In this document: positions 1 through 13,700 of the stretch, piece after piece
How positions within the stretch are numbered: the stretch's first letter is position 1
Layout: each line of letters starts with the position of its first letter
Origin: Sabellastarte sp. h YS-2021
Taxonomy: Eukaryota > Annelida > Polychaeta > Sabellida > Sabellidae
NCBI GenBank assembly: GCA_964017235.1
Contig: OZ024928.1
Location: 82,579,566-82,643,565, forward strand
Length of the DNA: 64,000 bases
Direction: 5' to 3'
Program-made: the position numbers and the translations under genes
Notes under the pieces: generated by a model
What the model was told of the DNA's origin: nothing
What the model saw: only the letters and a program-made list of their open reading frames with translations
The model's database searches: none

Positions 1-654
1 CAAGTAATATCACTCTACTGCCTTGCTATCAATTATCGCCGGGTACCAATTATCGCCAGACAGAATTCCAATGGACATAACTTGACCAACAGTACATCCC
101 AAGTCTAGCAATTAAGTTGAAACAATTTCCAAAATGAAAAGAACAAATACACAAGAAAGAGCATTCAAAATATGTGGTCGTTACTGAAAAATAAATGTTT
201 AATTTGACTGAGTATATGTATTTTGACTGATTTGCTAAAGTAAATGTCACATAAATAGTATCACAAAGCTGTTGGACTATTCCAATTGTTAATATTCATA
301 AAAATTATGAAAGACACTGTGACTCTGTTATAGATTATTTCTTGGCCCTGGCATTGACTTTATTATATATATACATTTTGAGCCAGGAAGGTTCCCACCA
401 TTCTATTATTTTGTGTGATTCCAAGTGGAAACTGTGAGCCTCATTAACTCCTTTGAAAGCAGGCAAACAGTCTTTTATCAACTCACAGATATCACACAGT
501 TCTCCACTAAATATAATGGTCTGGATGTATATCTGGTAGCAAACATTTTGCAACAGCAGAACTACTGTTCATACAATAGGACAGATTTACAGATCAACCA
601 GTTAAATTAATCCTAGGGGTCCTGTAAATATATTTTTACTCAGTGTTGATTTCC
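1..654. other. PLCB intron sequence, left edge
   Basis: AT-rich, non-coding. CAATTATCGCC occurs twice within 30 bases (about 30-57), possibly the end of a repeat element cut by the window. No exon recognised. Confidence 0.5.
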
Positions 655-663
655 AACTACAGG

Positions 664-857
664 GTAGCCTTGCTTAAGGCTCAAGCGGAAATTTTCAGTT
701 CATACATGTACTGGCTGTTACATTAGCACAGACCTAAGACATAGAGCTGTCTTATAAGCTTATATCTCATAGTATTTATGAGTGCTTTGTGAATACCAGT
801 TATCTATGTGCATGTTTGAAAAAAGATATCATGCAAATTTGAGCCTTAAGCAAGGCT
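664..857. mobile_element. 194-bp MITE with 9-bp target duplication
   Basis: Terminal inverted repeats AGCCTTGCTTAAGGCTCAA (666-684) and TTGAGCCTTAAGCAAGGCT (839-857) are flanked by AACTACAGG at 655-663 and 858-866. The interior is non-coding. A 9-bp duplication suggests a Mutator-like mobiliser (inference). Confidence 0.8.
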
Positions 858-866
858 AACTACAGG

Positions 867-3800
867 ATAGATGTCAATAGGAAAACGCCTTCTGAAAACT
901 TGATATATAGTTTTTATTTCAAGTTTCTGCTTTCATAGATTTAACCAGTTTACATACTTAACAGGGTTTTGCAATAAACGAGCCCTTTACTTTCTCCAAT
1001 TGAGACCCTCTGTTGTCAGTCATCCTGTTCTCCAAATATAGAATTTGATTTGACTCATTTCCACTTTGCAAATGTGTATGTCCCAGTTGATTTATACTGG
1101 CATACCCCTTCTGTTTTATGTACCAAGTTAGGATAATACAGGTTGTACCATAGTGTCAGACAGAGCTTTAAATCTGATTCCTTTAATAGTTTTTGTCTAA
1201 ACCTACAGAAATCAGTTCCGAAAATTTATTGATTATTATTGTAGTCATAATGGCAGCATGTTACCAAAAATAGCATTTTGTGGATATTTTAGTTACTCGA
1301 GTATTTACTATTTTGATATACAATCACTTCAGAAGTCAATTAGGATAAAGCCTGTTTTCCTAATGATAGCAGAGATGAAATCACTGTTTATAGGGAAAAA
1401 TGGAAGAATAACAATTCGATAAAAATTTTGCATGGTACATTTGCATTTTTATGAAAGGCAACTGGTACATAGTTATTTGTTTTATGGAAAATATCATTAA
1501 TGTTTTGGGTCTCATTTCACTGTGTTTTCATGCTTTATAAATCATTTATCTGCAGTAGAGATGCTGCAGAGTATATTTATAGCATCCTTGTTTACCAAAA
1601 CTTGCTTTTATTGCCAGTAGTAAATGTGTTAGCATTTGATTCAGTGAAACCCAAATATTCAGAACATTTGTCATCACAAGAACAGTTCTTTTGGACCCAA
1701 TAATTGTAACTCCAGCATGGCCTCCATGTTTGAGATTGAAATTATGGTAAACTCAATGTCTAGCTTTTCATATGTGTCTTTTCTCTCATTTAGTTGTGAG
1801 TGATATGTTGAAACTGTAATGTTCTGCTTTATATATGTTAATATATTATATACCTGAAGAAATATAATTTGTTTCTATAGAGATATAGCATTTAACAGTG
1901 GTCAAAGTTCAATAAAGAATAATCCCTTTGGATTTTTACATGTATTAATGTTCAAAAATCATTAAGTTTAATTAAGTTTGATCATATGATATATTCCAGT
2001 TAACCTAAAATGCAGTAATATCATCACTAATATGTACATTACAATTTTGAATGGAGTTTAAATAAGAGTTGTATTCATTGCTCTTTACCATAACTTTACC
2101 CTGGCTTTAAAAGGTAATGATTTTAGCAAAAAAAAACAAAAAACAAAAAAACAACAGTCACAAATTGCATTGTTGTAGGGATGTATTTTTTATCATTTTT
2201 GTACCTTATAGTCTCCAAAGATACAAAGATAGAGATTTAACATTTTGGAGATTTTACTAGATCTTGGGTTCCATGTTCCGTTTCATTTATTTTTCGTAGA
2301 ATTATTCTCATTTTTATAATTTGAAAATAATATATTGGATACAACAGCTGTGTATAAAACAGATACCCTTATTTATTTATTGGATGATTAGTATAAGGTT
2401 GTTTGTCAGAAAAACCCCAAAATATACATCTATACCTATTTTGAAAAATCTTCAGTGTTTTTCCCAAGAATATTTTCTAAGAAAATACTTTGAATTAGAA
2501 TTTTTGCTATGAATAACAATGTCGGTGCATACAGGCCCAGATACTGGGATTTTGTCACTGTGACTAGAAGGGATTGAGATTTATTATTCACCACAAGCTG
2601 TATATTACCTATATAGGGAGATATAGAGAGCAGCATATATCTCTTTTTGCATACAGCTGTAGCCCAATTACCTGAGATAATAAGTGTAAACAAGTGCCAA
2701 TGTTTCATTTACCGGTATATCTTGAAAATTATGGCATGTACAAGTATGTATTATACATCAGTGGAAAGGTCTTTTCACAGTGCGTCTTCTCGTGTTTGTT
2801 GCATAAAAATCAAAGTAGAAATGGCTAAGAAATAATAAATTGAAGGTTGTCATCTTCACCGTGATTTATTTTTTACAAATATTTCAATCGGGAAGTTTTA
2901 CTATTCAACCTTCAAATGATGTATTAATATGTTTGTGTGCCTTTCGACCATTATTCATAGAAGTGTCCGGAGTTTCTCTGCTGGATTTACAAAGAAACTT
3001 CATCAAATAAACAAAGGCTATCTGCTATAGCACGCTATTCTGGGTGTCAATAACAGTGTCAACCTTTCCCCTTACTGGAGAACGCAAATTTATTGTAGAC
3101 TTAATCATTTCCAACACTTTGAAAGTAAATTCGCTTCATTGATCTTGCAATAGGGTTGAGAGTGATGGTAAAAATAATGGTATTTTTTGCAAAGTGTTGT
3201 GAATATATTTATAGGTTAAGTATGCTGGTCTTAATTAAATAAAATTTTTACATTTACTTGATCATTACACTAGATTTAGGACTTGTATTTAGATCTTTTT
3301 TTCTGTGTTTATGGTTCACAGAAGTTTATCCAATCTAGCTATCGATAAATCTCTCTTTCCATTACATGTATTGTGGAAATTAATAAGTTTTAAAGCAGAT
3401 CTTGACTGCCATAATTCCATAAAGTGCAGCCAGACTTGTCACTTTGGTGTAATAAATAGCAGCACAGTATAGGCCTTTTATGGGGAGTGCGAGTATTGAG
3501 TTTTATGTTAATTTATTTACAAGTGCCAATATAACAGAGACTGTAGATTATAGGAACTGGACCACAACTTGTGAAGTTTTCCACTGAGCAATTTTCTCTT
3601 ATGGCTCTCGCAGTTATAAGAATTCTTACCAACTTTGCTTTGTGAAATTTAGGGAGTATCTTAGGCCATCAAAAATTTTCTTCTTGTGGTCTTAATTTTA
3701 ACTGCTATGCTTAAAAACACTAGGCTAAGTTTTATATCAGTTTATTTGCTGGAACAGTGTATACCCCACAGCAGTGACACTTGGGTGAACTTTTTGTGAA

Positions 3801-4386
3801 AAAAGAGTAATGATTTTATGGCCTTAAAGTGTTCTTGTAAAAAAAAAACTGAAAGCAAAATATAACAAAAAGTCTTATGTTAGTATTGGTTTACAAAAAT
3901 CAATATGAACGCTTTATAAATTGTATGAAAGTAAGTGAGCTGAGAACACATTTGTTGCCTGAATGAGGCAGTTTGGTAATTGCTACCTGTTTCGTAACTC
4001 AAGTTTAAACACCTTTCAATAATATGAGGCAGTTTTATTTTTTCTCAAATATTACACAAATATATTAAAATAACTTTTGTGTGTAAATTTAATTGATTGT
4101 ATCCACTGTTATAATGTGCAAGAATGTGTTTGAGGGGTTTCTGGCAGCTACGATAGACATACCGTATTTAGTGTAAATAGAAAGCTTTTGTTCCCAATCT
4201 GTTTCACTTAAGGTTATTTGGGGCATTTAGGCTGGATATATAGTTGTCTCCCACATCACCTGAGTGGTGGTAGCAACAAACTTGTGGGAGTTTGTTGGTG
4301 CTCAACAGTCTAAACTTGTCCACAGATTTTACCCATCTGCCAAGGCTGCCTGTTTTTACTGAGACTTTATATTTTCCCCTTTTCAG
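867..4386. other. PLCB intron, no feature seen
   Basis: AT-rich unique-looking sequence with short A runs. I found no conserved PLCB coding block, so the X domain lies further left. Confidence 0.6.
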
Positions 4387-4730
4387 CCAAAAAGACCAAG
4401 ATACAACAACCAGTTGAAAAATCACATTCTTCCCCCAGTAATACAACGAGCACCACCTCATCAGACAATGCAAGTCATGCAAAACTCACGCCCAGTGTTT
4501 CTGAGGAGCCACCAAACACCCACAAAGTAGCAGTGGCTTCCAGTAGCAACACAGACAGTGAGAAAGACTGCGAGGTGAAGGTCAGTGGTGAGGCTACGGA
4601 AACAGCAGAGGGAGGCGCAGTGGCAGAGGAGGGCTTTGATTCTGAGAGTGATTCTGATGAGGAGGAGGAAGAGGAAGAGGAAGAAGGGGCTTTGTCAGAG
4701 GATGAAGAGTTCAAACAGAAAAAAGAAAAG
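4387..4730 (+). CDS. PLCB1: PLCB exon 1 of the window: X-Y linker
   Basis: Acceptor TTTTCAG at 4380-4386, donor AAG|GTAGGA. The first two bases complete a codon from the exon to the left. It encodes a Lys/Ser/Thr stretch followed by a run of nine Glu within an Asp/Glu block. In PLCB enzymes this acidic linker covers the active site and is autoinhibitory until membrane engagement. The end phase is 0. Confidence 0.88.
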
Positions 4731-7700
4731 GTAGGAGAAGGTGGAAATAGAAAGATAGGAGGGGAGGTGATATTGTTTAGGTTGACATGTTCTTCTAACT
4801 ATAATGTTTGTGAGGACTACTGCTTTACTTCAAATTCATAGCTTGATGCAACTTGAAGCCAAAATATTTATTTTATGCATGTTTATTGCATGTATATTAA
4901 CGTGAATTTCCATTAAGTAAAATATGCATTGTCAGTTTGTCACAAGTGCAAGTTATATATAGCCTTCAACCCACAAAATATCAATATCAGTTTACCTTTT
5001 GTAGTGCTTTTTAAAGGGCGTTAATAAAATTTCTACTTGAAATCAGTGCCTCAACTTGGGATAAATAATCATGTCTGTCATCCCTTTGTAGTGGTGTGAA
5101 TGGTAAGACGGGTTTTGGTTTTTTGTTTCATTGCGGTAGAAACATCAAATCTGTAAAGAATATTTGGGAGCTAGTTATTGAAAAAGTCATTATTTTAGGC
5201 CTTCTTGTGGGTGATAAGAGGTAAGAAAGTATGGCTTAAAGGTAAGGATTTTAAAGAGGTAAGTTGGCTGTTCCATGTATACTCAGGTGTTTAGGGAAAA
5301 GACAGAAACAAATAGGAGGGAATATGGCTAACATTTTTTTCCAGACCATGATTGTTATACTACCGATGAAATTACAATACAAGACTTTGTTACTGTGAAT
5401 CCTTTTTGCACTTTGTTGTTTACGGTTATTTATAGTTAATAATTTATTAATTAGTCACTCTATGACAGTTTGTTTCACAGAAACTGAATTATAATGGAGA
5501 TTTATGAATTATTATCATGAATATATAAATTGTTATATATGTATACAAGTTATTATCAGGAGTGAATAAATTATTGGGGGATTGTATACATTACTTTTTA
5601 TTGTTATGGAGTATATGTTTGTCACAGGGTACGGCTAGTCAGGAGGCTGAGGCAGGAATGGAGATGTCGGCTCTTGTCAACTACATACAACCAGCTCAGT
5701 TTCACAGCTTTGAGCATGCCGAGAGTAAGATACTTCCTAGTTCTGTGAATTTAAAATATAATAATTTTAACATGGCACGGATGTGTCCGCGATTCTGATT
5801 GGCTAAATGACGAAATACTTCAAGAGTAAAATACAGCATAACCCTGTAGCTCCCTAATATTGCTCATTATGGCTATCGTAACAATAAACGTTTTTCCACA
5901 AAATTTCCAATACTTATTCATCTTCGCCTTCTGGGTTTATAACCTCAAACCATGGTAAAATTCTGCGTATACCCTGGTTTGGTCGGGGGTTATTCCTATA
6001 TTAAAACTTGATAAGTCAGATCTCTGGAGAACAGTAAATTGGCGAGTTTTTATTGAAAAATAGCATTTTTAAAACCCAAACTGAACAGGTAAAAGCAGCA
6101 ACAGAACCCTTCATTCCTCTAATTGGCATACTAAAATAAACACACAAAAAACCTGTGCAAGGCAAGTACATTAGAATATATACTCTAACTCATCCCAAAT
6201 ACATCTAAAGTGTTCAAAGTTAGTTAATTTTAAACATTTCAATACCAAAAGGTTTGTCAGATAAATGTATAATAAAATCCCTTCAGGAAATGTGGCCTTT
6301 TAGTGCATCAGAAAGGCTTGTTTGCCATTACTCCAAAAAGTAATAAACAGACTTTTGTGCAATCTTTATATCAGTAGGTCCTGTCCAAAGTATTACCTTT
6401 TGGGAAAAATTCTGTACAAAAAAAAAATATCAAAATTTTCAGAAACACTCTCTGGCAGAGATTTGAGCTATACTAGTGCTTTCTAGTGATTGCCCTTGAG
6501 TAAAACTTAGAATTAGAATTGACTTAGAATTCTGCTTTTCACCGAATGGGGTGTGACTGGTTTAACCCACTTTGGTAGAGCTTGTGTTCCCTTAAGTAAA
6601 ATTCATATCAATTAGAAAATGGATTTTGTTCAAGTATGCCTCTTTATACAGGAAGTTTTGGTAAATAGAAGTATTTTTTTTATCCATAGAGTTTTGACTG
6701 CAGAGGAATTAGCAGTTTTTATGTTGTTTTTGTTCTGAATATCCTCTTCAGTAAAGTTATTTCCTCTTATCTGACTACACTTTTATATTTACCTACATGA
6801 AATAAGTCCTTCACTGAATGACCCCCTTATGCTTCCATGTATTCTTACTTTCCCAGTGTGTAAATAAAAAAAGATTTCATTTTTACCCATCACCTATGTT
6901 TTATGAGGTTCTTGTAGTGTGTCATTCATGTCAACTTTTTCAGACTATACATATAGTGCCAGCAAACAATTAGTTAATGGATATTTTCTCACCTAAATAC
7001 ATTGATTCTAGTGTTCATAGCACAGCAGAAATGTCTTTTATGCTACCTGAAAATCAACAAACAACTATTTTTTCCATTATGGATTCATTAGCATTTACTA
7101 CAACAGAAGCAATGGTTGTATTCTAATGCTATACTTACCTGAACATTTACAAATACCTACCCCTAATTCTCTGTCTTGAAAATTCAAATAATGAAATTTT
7201 GTCATTCTAAAGGCACATTTTTAGGCTTTTAAGGAAAATTGGTAAAATAATTTGAATTACAAAATATTTTTGTGTTGAATTAGTCTTGGCTGCACAGCTA
7301 AAGCTTACAAAAATGTACTTACCTTTACAAAGTGGATCAACTGACAAGTGATTGGTAAAGAGTACTTAAAGGGATTGTCACATGTAAACTTTATTCTTTA
7401 TCTAAGCATTTTACAAAGCTTGTCCCTGATTTTTCATGTTCTAAAAATATCAAGTACAAAGATAGTAAATCATTGCAAAGGCACATTCTTGATATTCTAC
7501 CAAAATTGATTTTATAATTCAATTTATAATGCTCTTTTATTTCAGGACGGAACCGAAGCTATGAGTGTGTTTCATTCGTGGAAACTCAGGCCTCTTCATT
7601 CCTGAAAGAATTTCCAGTGGAGTTTGTCAAGTATCCTTGAAAGTTGTATCAACTGTTTCAAAAATTATAATTTGTACTCCCCGTGAAAGCATAAAATTAT

Positions 7701-10700
7701 TTTTCATACCCATAGTGAGTAAGGAAGGCAATCTACTTTGAATTATATAAACTACTTTCATATTTAAAATGCTTATCATCAAGTTGAAACTAAGTGAGGT
7801 TAACTGAGTACTTTCTCAAGTGTATAATCATACTGGGAGATCAAGATGATATTTTCAGCAATAGAAAGTTTGGAAGATAAAACTAGGAATATTTTAGTGT
7901 AGAACAATATTGAAATGCAAGTTTTGGAGAGTGGAAATAATTTCATAAAACTGACTGTATGAATAATAAAAGTTCCATTGTACAGCCATATTTGGCTCTT
8001 CCAAAATTACAGTTTCATATGATTTGTTACTGAATTATTTCACTTTAAGAGCATTAAATCATCCAGCCAAAATCTCCATCTCTTTGTACTAAGGTCACTA
8101 AATGAAGGATTTTTGGTAGAAAAATTTTCCATTGCCCTAAGACAATGCATAATCTCTTGTCTCCCAAAAGGTGACAAGCCAAGGCATTTCTTGAAAAACT
8201 GGCGACCTGTTTCATTATTGTCAGTTGTGTATAAAATTGCTTCATCTGCTCTTGCAATAAGACTTCAAAAAGTCTTACATAAACTTATTTCAAGCACTCA
8301 GTCAGGCTTCATGAGTAACCGATTCATTGGTGAAGGGACAAGACTGATTTATGACATGCATTATACACAGTACAATGAAATTCCAGGCCTGCTAATGCTA
8401 ATTGACTTCCAAAAAGCCTTTGATTCTGTGTCTTGGAAGTTTCTTTATACTATCTTACCTCTTTTTGGCTTTAAACAAGATTTTTGTAAATGGATCAAGA
8501 TACTAAATACAAATGTGAAAGCAGCTGTTTTACAATGTGGTATTTTGTCAGATTTCTTTGATATACAACGGGGATGTAGACAGGGTGATCCAATATCAGC
8601 TTACTTAATTTTACTTGGTGCTCAAGTGATGTTTTTACCAATTATGAATGAGCCAACTTTAAAAGATATAAAAATCAATGGAACTGAATTCAAGATAACA
8701 CAGTTTGCCGATGATACAACTTTAATATTAGATGGAAGTAAACAATCTTTACTTGCTGCATTAAATGTTTTAGAGATTTTTGGATCGGTATCTGGCTTAA
8801 AGATAAACACAGACAAAACTAACTTAGTCTGGATAGGAAAGAAAAGATACTCCAAATGTGAATTAGATGTTGGGAGGAAATTAAAATGGGGAGCAACTAA
8901 TTTTACTCTTTTAGGAATCCCCTTCTCCGTAGAACTTGATACTATGATAGAGTTGAACTACATTCCTATGATGGAACAATTGGAGAAATTTATTTAAATT
9001 TAAATTTATGTGGCATTTATTTAAATTTAAATTTATGTGGCATCAAAGATATTTGACACCTATAGGAAAGGTTGCTGTCATCAAAACTCTTGCCTTATCA
9101 AAATTGAATCATCTTTTCCTTGCTTTACCAAACCCCAAGAAAGAACTTCTGAAAAAAATTGAAAACATGTTTTATAAATTTATATGGAATGGAAAACCTG
9201 ACAAAATAAAAAGACAGTTTTTGGCAAATTTGCATTTAGAGGGGGGACTGAACATGATTAATATAACACATTTTATTTCTGCATTGAAAATAACATGGGT
9301 GTGAAGGTTGTATGTAAACACGGAGACACCGTGGGCCTCACTGGCAAAACACTACCTCGGAATGATCAATAAAATGGTGTTACTTGGGAGTGAATATGCT
9401 GAAAGTCTTGCTAAGCAATCATATAATAAATTTTGGTCTGATGTAGGGCATAGTTGGAGTAATCTTACAAAGAATATTCAAATCAAGAATAGCACAGATG
9501 TAATGTCCGAACAAATATGGCATAATCCGAAAATATCTAAAGCAGCACTTTACTTTCCAAGATGGTTCAGGAGTGGTATAATTTCAGTTGCAGATATGTT
9601 CACTGCAAACAGGGAGCTTTTATCACAAAAAGATTTGGAACAATCTTATTCTATTAAAACGAATTATCTTGAGTACCATAGAGTAAAGTCTTGTGTGAAA
9701 GTTTACGTATCCAAACTAAAACTGGATTTAACAGACCAGCAGAAACCAGTTTACCCTAACCAGATAAAAATACTGTGCAACTCATATAAGGGTAGTCAGG
9801 ACTTTTATCGGCTTTTAAATTATCAGTGCCTTGATAAGAATGCACCTTTTCTGTCCTGGAAAAACTCCCTAAATTTAACCATTGCAGAAAATACATGGAG
9901 TCACATATTCCAAATTTGTTTTAAAACTGTGAAAGACAATGACCTGATATGGCTACAGCTTAGAATACTATATAAGATTCTGGGAACAAATGATCTCCTG
10001 TTAAAAATGAATAAACATGGCAGTGGAAAGTGTAACTTTTGTGACGAGCACCTGAAACTATTGTACATCTGTTTGTGGAATGCAAAATTGTCAAACAGTT
10101 TTGGATCATACTTAAAGCCAGAATTGAATTGGTACTACAGACCAACTTTAATGTCAATCCATCTTGTATAATTCTCGGCTCTCTGGCAACAAACAACTTG
10201 AGTATTCCTCTCAACACAATTTATTTAACAGCAAAAATGTATATTTTTAAAGCTTCACGTAAAAATGGAAATTTATTATTAGAAGGTTTTTATAACTACT
10301 TGAAATCAGTATACCAAGAGCAGGAATATGTTGCCAAACTTGATTTTAGGCAGGATAAGTTTAACAAAGCATGGGGGAATTTTTATGATCTATTTTTTGA
10401 CTGAACACAATACTTTCACTATATTGTAAAAAAGACATACATGTAAAACCTTGTGTTTCTTTGTGTTGCGTGTGTTTTGTCCATTGTGTAATTGTGTTGT
10501 TATACATGTAATTGTACAAAAATAAATAAATTTAAAAAAAAAATCTCCACCTCTCCAACATTGTAATGTAATAGAAACACCACATGAAGCAATATACACA
10601 TACAGTGCAACTACACTTTGTCAGAGCTTCACTGGTTAACATTCATAGTAAAAAAGTGTGTGAGTATCGACTTCATTTCCGATGTATTGTGATATTAGAC

Positions 10701-13700
10701 TTTGTAACTGTTCATTTTGAAGCCAATACCTATGCTCTATTATCTTTGTACCTCTGTAAATTAGGTTATGTCGTTGTTAGATTCTGTTTGTACATTAGGA
10801 AGATTACAAAATCTACTGTATGGATTTACACCACATTTTCACAGTAGTTGGGTTTTGGCCTCACATAAAACTGTTTTAATTTGGGGACTTTTTAAAGGAT
10901 TTGTTTTGTCTTGGCCGAGGTCTGCACTTGATCAGTTCTCTTGTTCTGTATGTAAAGACCACACATTGACAGTATCTGAGAAGGTTATCTCGTATGTGTA
11001 GCAGTCAGTATAGCTCTCTGTTAGTGTATGGTTGATTTTTCAGAATATGTAATGTAGTGTATTACTTTGTCCTTAACCTGTACCTAGCTATAACAAGAGA
11101 CAACTCAGTAGAATTTATCCCAAAGGTACAAGGGTGGACTCCAGCAATTACATGCCTCAGGTAGGATTACAAATCTTTTCACTCAGGTCAATCATTCAAT
11201 TACATGCCTCAGGTAGGATTACAAATCTTTTCACTCAGGTCAAATCATTCAATTACATGCCTCAGGTAGGATTACAAATCTTTTCACTCAGGTCAAATCA
11301 TTCAATTACATGCCTCAGGTAGGATAACTAGTCTTTTCACTCAAATCATGTGTTTAGACAGTTTCCCCACCCTTTTTCCACAGGGTCAATCAGTGAAGCT
11401 CTCCAGCTCCCCACCCACTAACCCCACTCCATAGTTGGAAATTAGCTAGGTCATAGCAGGAGGTGGCTGAATAATGTGTTGCACTGTTATATAGTAAGAA
11501 ATTTGAAATTTGTCACCGCATGGAAATTTCTTCACTTTGGGCAAGTCTTAACTTAAGCAACAGGAGGTAAAATTCAGTTCAATTCTGCAAGAGATCAGAT
11601 AAATTCTGTGAGTTTGTGACAGATATGATAATACTTGCACCCAGGCAAGTCTTAAATTAACAACAGAAAGTAAAATTCAGTTCAGTTCTAAAAGAGATCA
11701 TATAAATTGCCTGAGATTTTCACATATATGATAACATATGACAAGAATGTCCCATAAATTAAAGTGTAATATTGAACATCACACAGTGTGGATGTGGCTC
11801 ATATTTCTTGCTCTGTTATTTTGTTATATAAATATCCTTAGAGTTATGAGACTTACTAACATGTTATTTTTAGGTAAATATGTTGTCATTTCTTCATAAT
11901 TTATACGTACTAGTGATATACATTTAAGTTACATATTACATTTACAGATGTATAAATAAAATTGTGAAATTGTAATGTATACAATGAATGTCTTCATTGA
12001 ACAGATATTCTGGAATGCTGGATGCCAACTTGTTGCATTGAATTTCCAAACATTAGGTAAATTTTTATTTTCATTATTATGTATTACATATAAAAATCAT
12101 GACACTTGTAAAATTTAGCTTATAATTGAAGTAGAGTTAATTCAAGAAATCTGCACTCTCTCCATGAACGAACCATTTTAGTAAAGCATGTTTTGATGAA
12201 AAAATAAAGTAAACAGACAAGATTTGCTTCGCATTGGTAGACTAGAAGATTAATGCAGTTGTAAAAAAAATATTCAGGAATTGCTATTGAATTAATTAAT
12301 TTGCAGTTTGACAGGTTTTATTTGTACATGTTTTTATCTGGGTTGATTTAGTTAATATTATCTAGTTAATATTACTGTAAAGTCCTAGTGTCTTAAAACT
12401 TTTCAATTTAATTATTTTAGGTTTAACTTAGTAAACAGACTTTATGCGACTTTTCAGACCTTGCTATGCAGCTTAATCTTGGTACATTTGAGTACAATGG
12501 AAGGAGTGGCTACATTCTAAAGCCTGATTTCATGAGAAGGAAAGATCGTCAGTTTGATCCTTTTGCCGAGTCCACAGTGGATGGTATTGTAGCTGGCGCC
12601 ATGGAGATCAAGGTAAGCTCTTGGCAAGGTTCCTATGGATACGATAAAATTGTGTTGATATCATAACAGTTGGTTGTTATTTGAATAAATTGTACATTAG
12701 CTTGTATTTACATTTATTGTACATTAATAAATATTAATAAATTATGTATTAGGTAATACCAAACACATATTGCACATTTTAGAACAAGGTCATATGTTCA
12801 TTCACAGTTTTAAACTTGTGGTTGTCCAGGTAATCTGAAACCAAATTTTGATATGTTTCATCATTTTATTGTATAACATGCAACAAACATTTTACAGTAT
12901 GATTTATATGACGATTGACAGATTTAGTTTTGAGAATAACTTCACATGTCTTTACTTTCTGGCCTCTGTTACTACAGGTGATCTCTCAACAGATGTTGTC
13001 ATATATTTTTGTAAAAAATTTTGTATCAAGATTTCTCACCCCTATCTTTCTATGCAGGTGATCTCTGGGCAGATGTTGACAGACAAGAAGGTGGGTACCT
13101 GTGTGGAGGTTGAGATGTATGGCCTCCCAGCTGACACAGTGAGAAAGAAACTCAAGACCAAAGTTGTGCCTGGCAATGGCATCAACCCCGTCTATGATGA
13201 GGACACCTTCAAGTTTAGAAAGGTGAGTTACGTCTGTTCTAACTACACATAAAATTGTCTTAAAATCATCAAAACTGGTGAAATTTGTCACTGAAAGTTT
13301 TATTTTTAAAATGGATATTCAGATCATCTGCAATACTTTACTTTTGCTGAAAATGTCCCTAACATTGTTTCCCAAGAACACTCTTTCATAACAACTGGAT
13401 ATCCAGACAGACCAACACAGCTGTAAGACAGGATTTACTGACATGTAACTACCTCATACCACCTGATATGGCGTTCTCCGTGATGTCGACCATAGCTATG
13501 GATAATTACAATGATTTTTGTAACTATGCTTATGATGTTGCGCCTTAGAGTCTGTCACTTCGGCAGAGATTAAGGGCTATAAAAGTTGAATTGGAATTGG
13601 AATTACGTTGTATAATGCTGCTAACCGGCAGAGATCAAGTCACATTCTAATATCACATGACTGTTTCCAGTGAATCAGATTGGTCAAGAGCAAAAAATCT

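Larger units (their letters stand above)
7631..11087 (+). other. U12-type (minor spliceosome) intron of PLCB
   Basis: The intron starts GTATCCTT and has TCCTTAAC at 11070-11077, with the branch adenosine 11 nt before the AG at 11086-11087. There is no long pyrimidine tract. These are the three hallmarks of a U12 GT-AG intron. It carries a LINE insertion but keeps both U12 signals intact. Confidence 0.88.

Noticed and set aside
1500-1703. 67-codon open frame left of the first exon
   Set aside because: No family similarity, low-complexity AT-rich composition, no splice signals in a matching phase.
4475-4714. Minus-strand Ser-rich open frame over the acidic linker exon
   Set aside because: Antisense shadow of the Glu codons in PLCB exon 1; poly-Ser arises from reading GAG/GAA repeats in reverse.
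10390-11001. Open frames just before exon 4
   Set aside because: LINE tail and intron sequence without conserved content; not in frame with the U12 acceptor.
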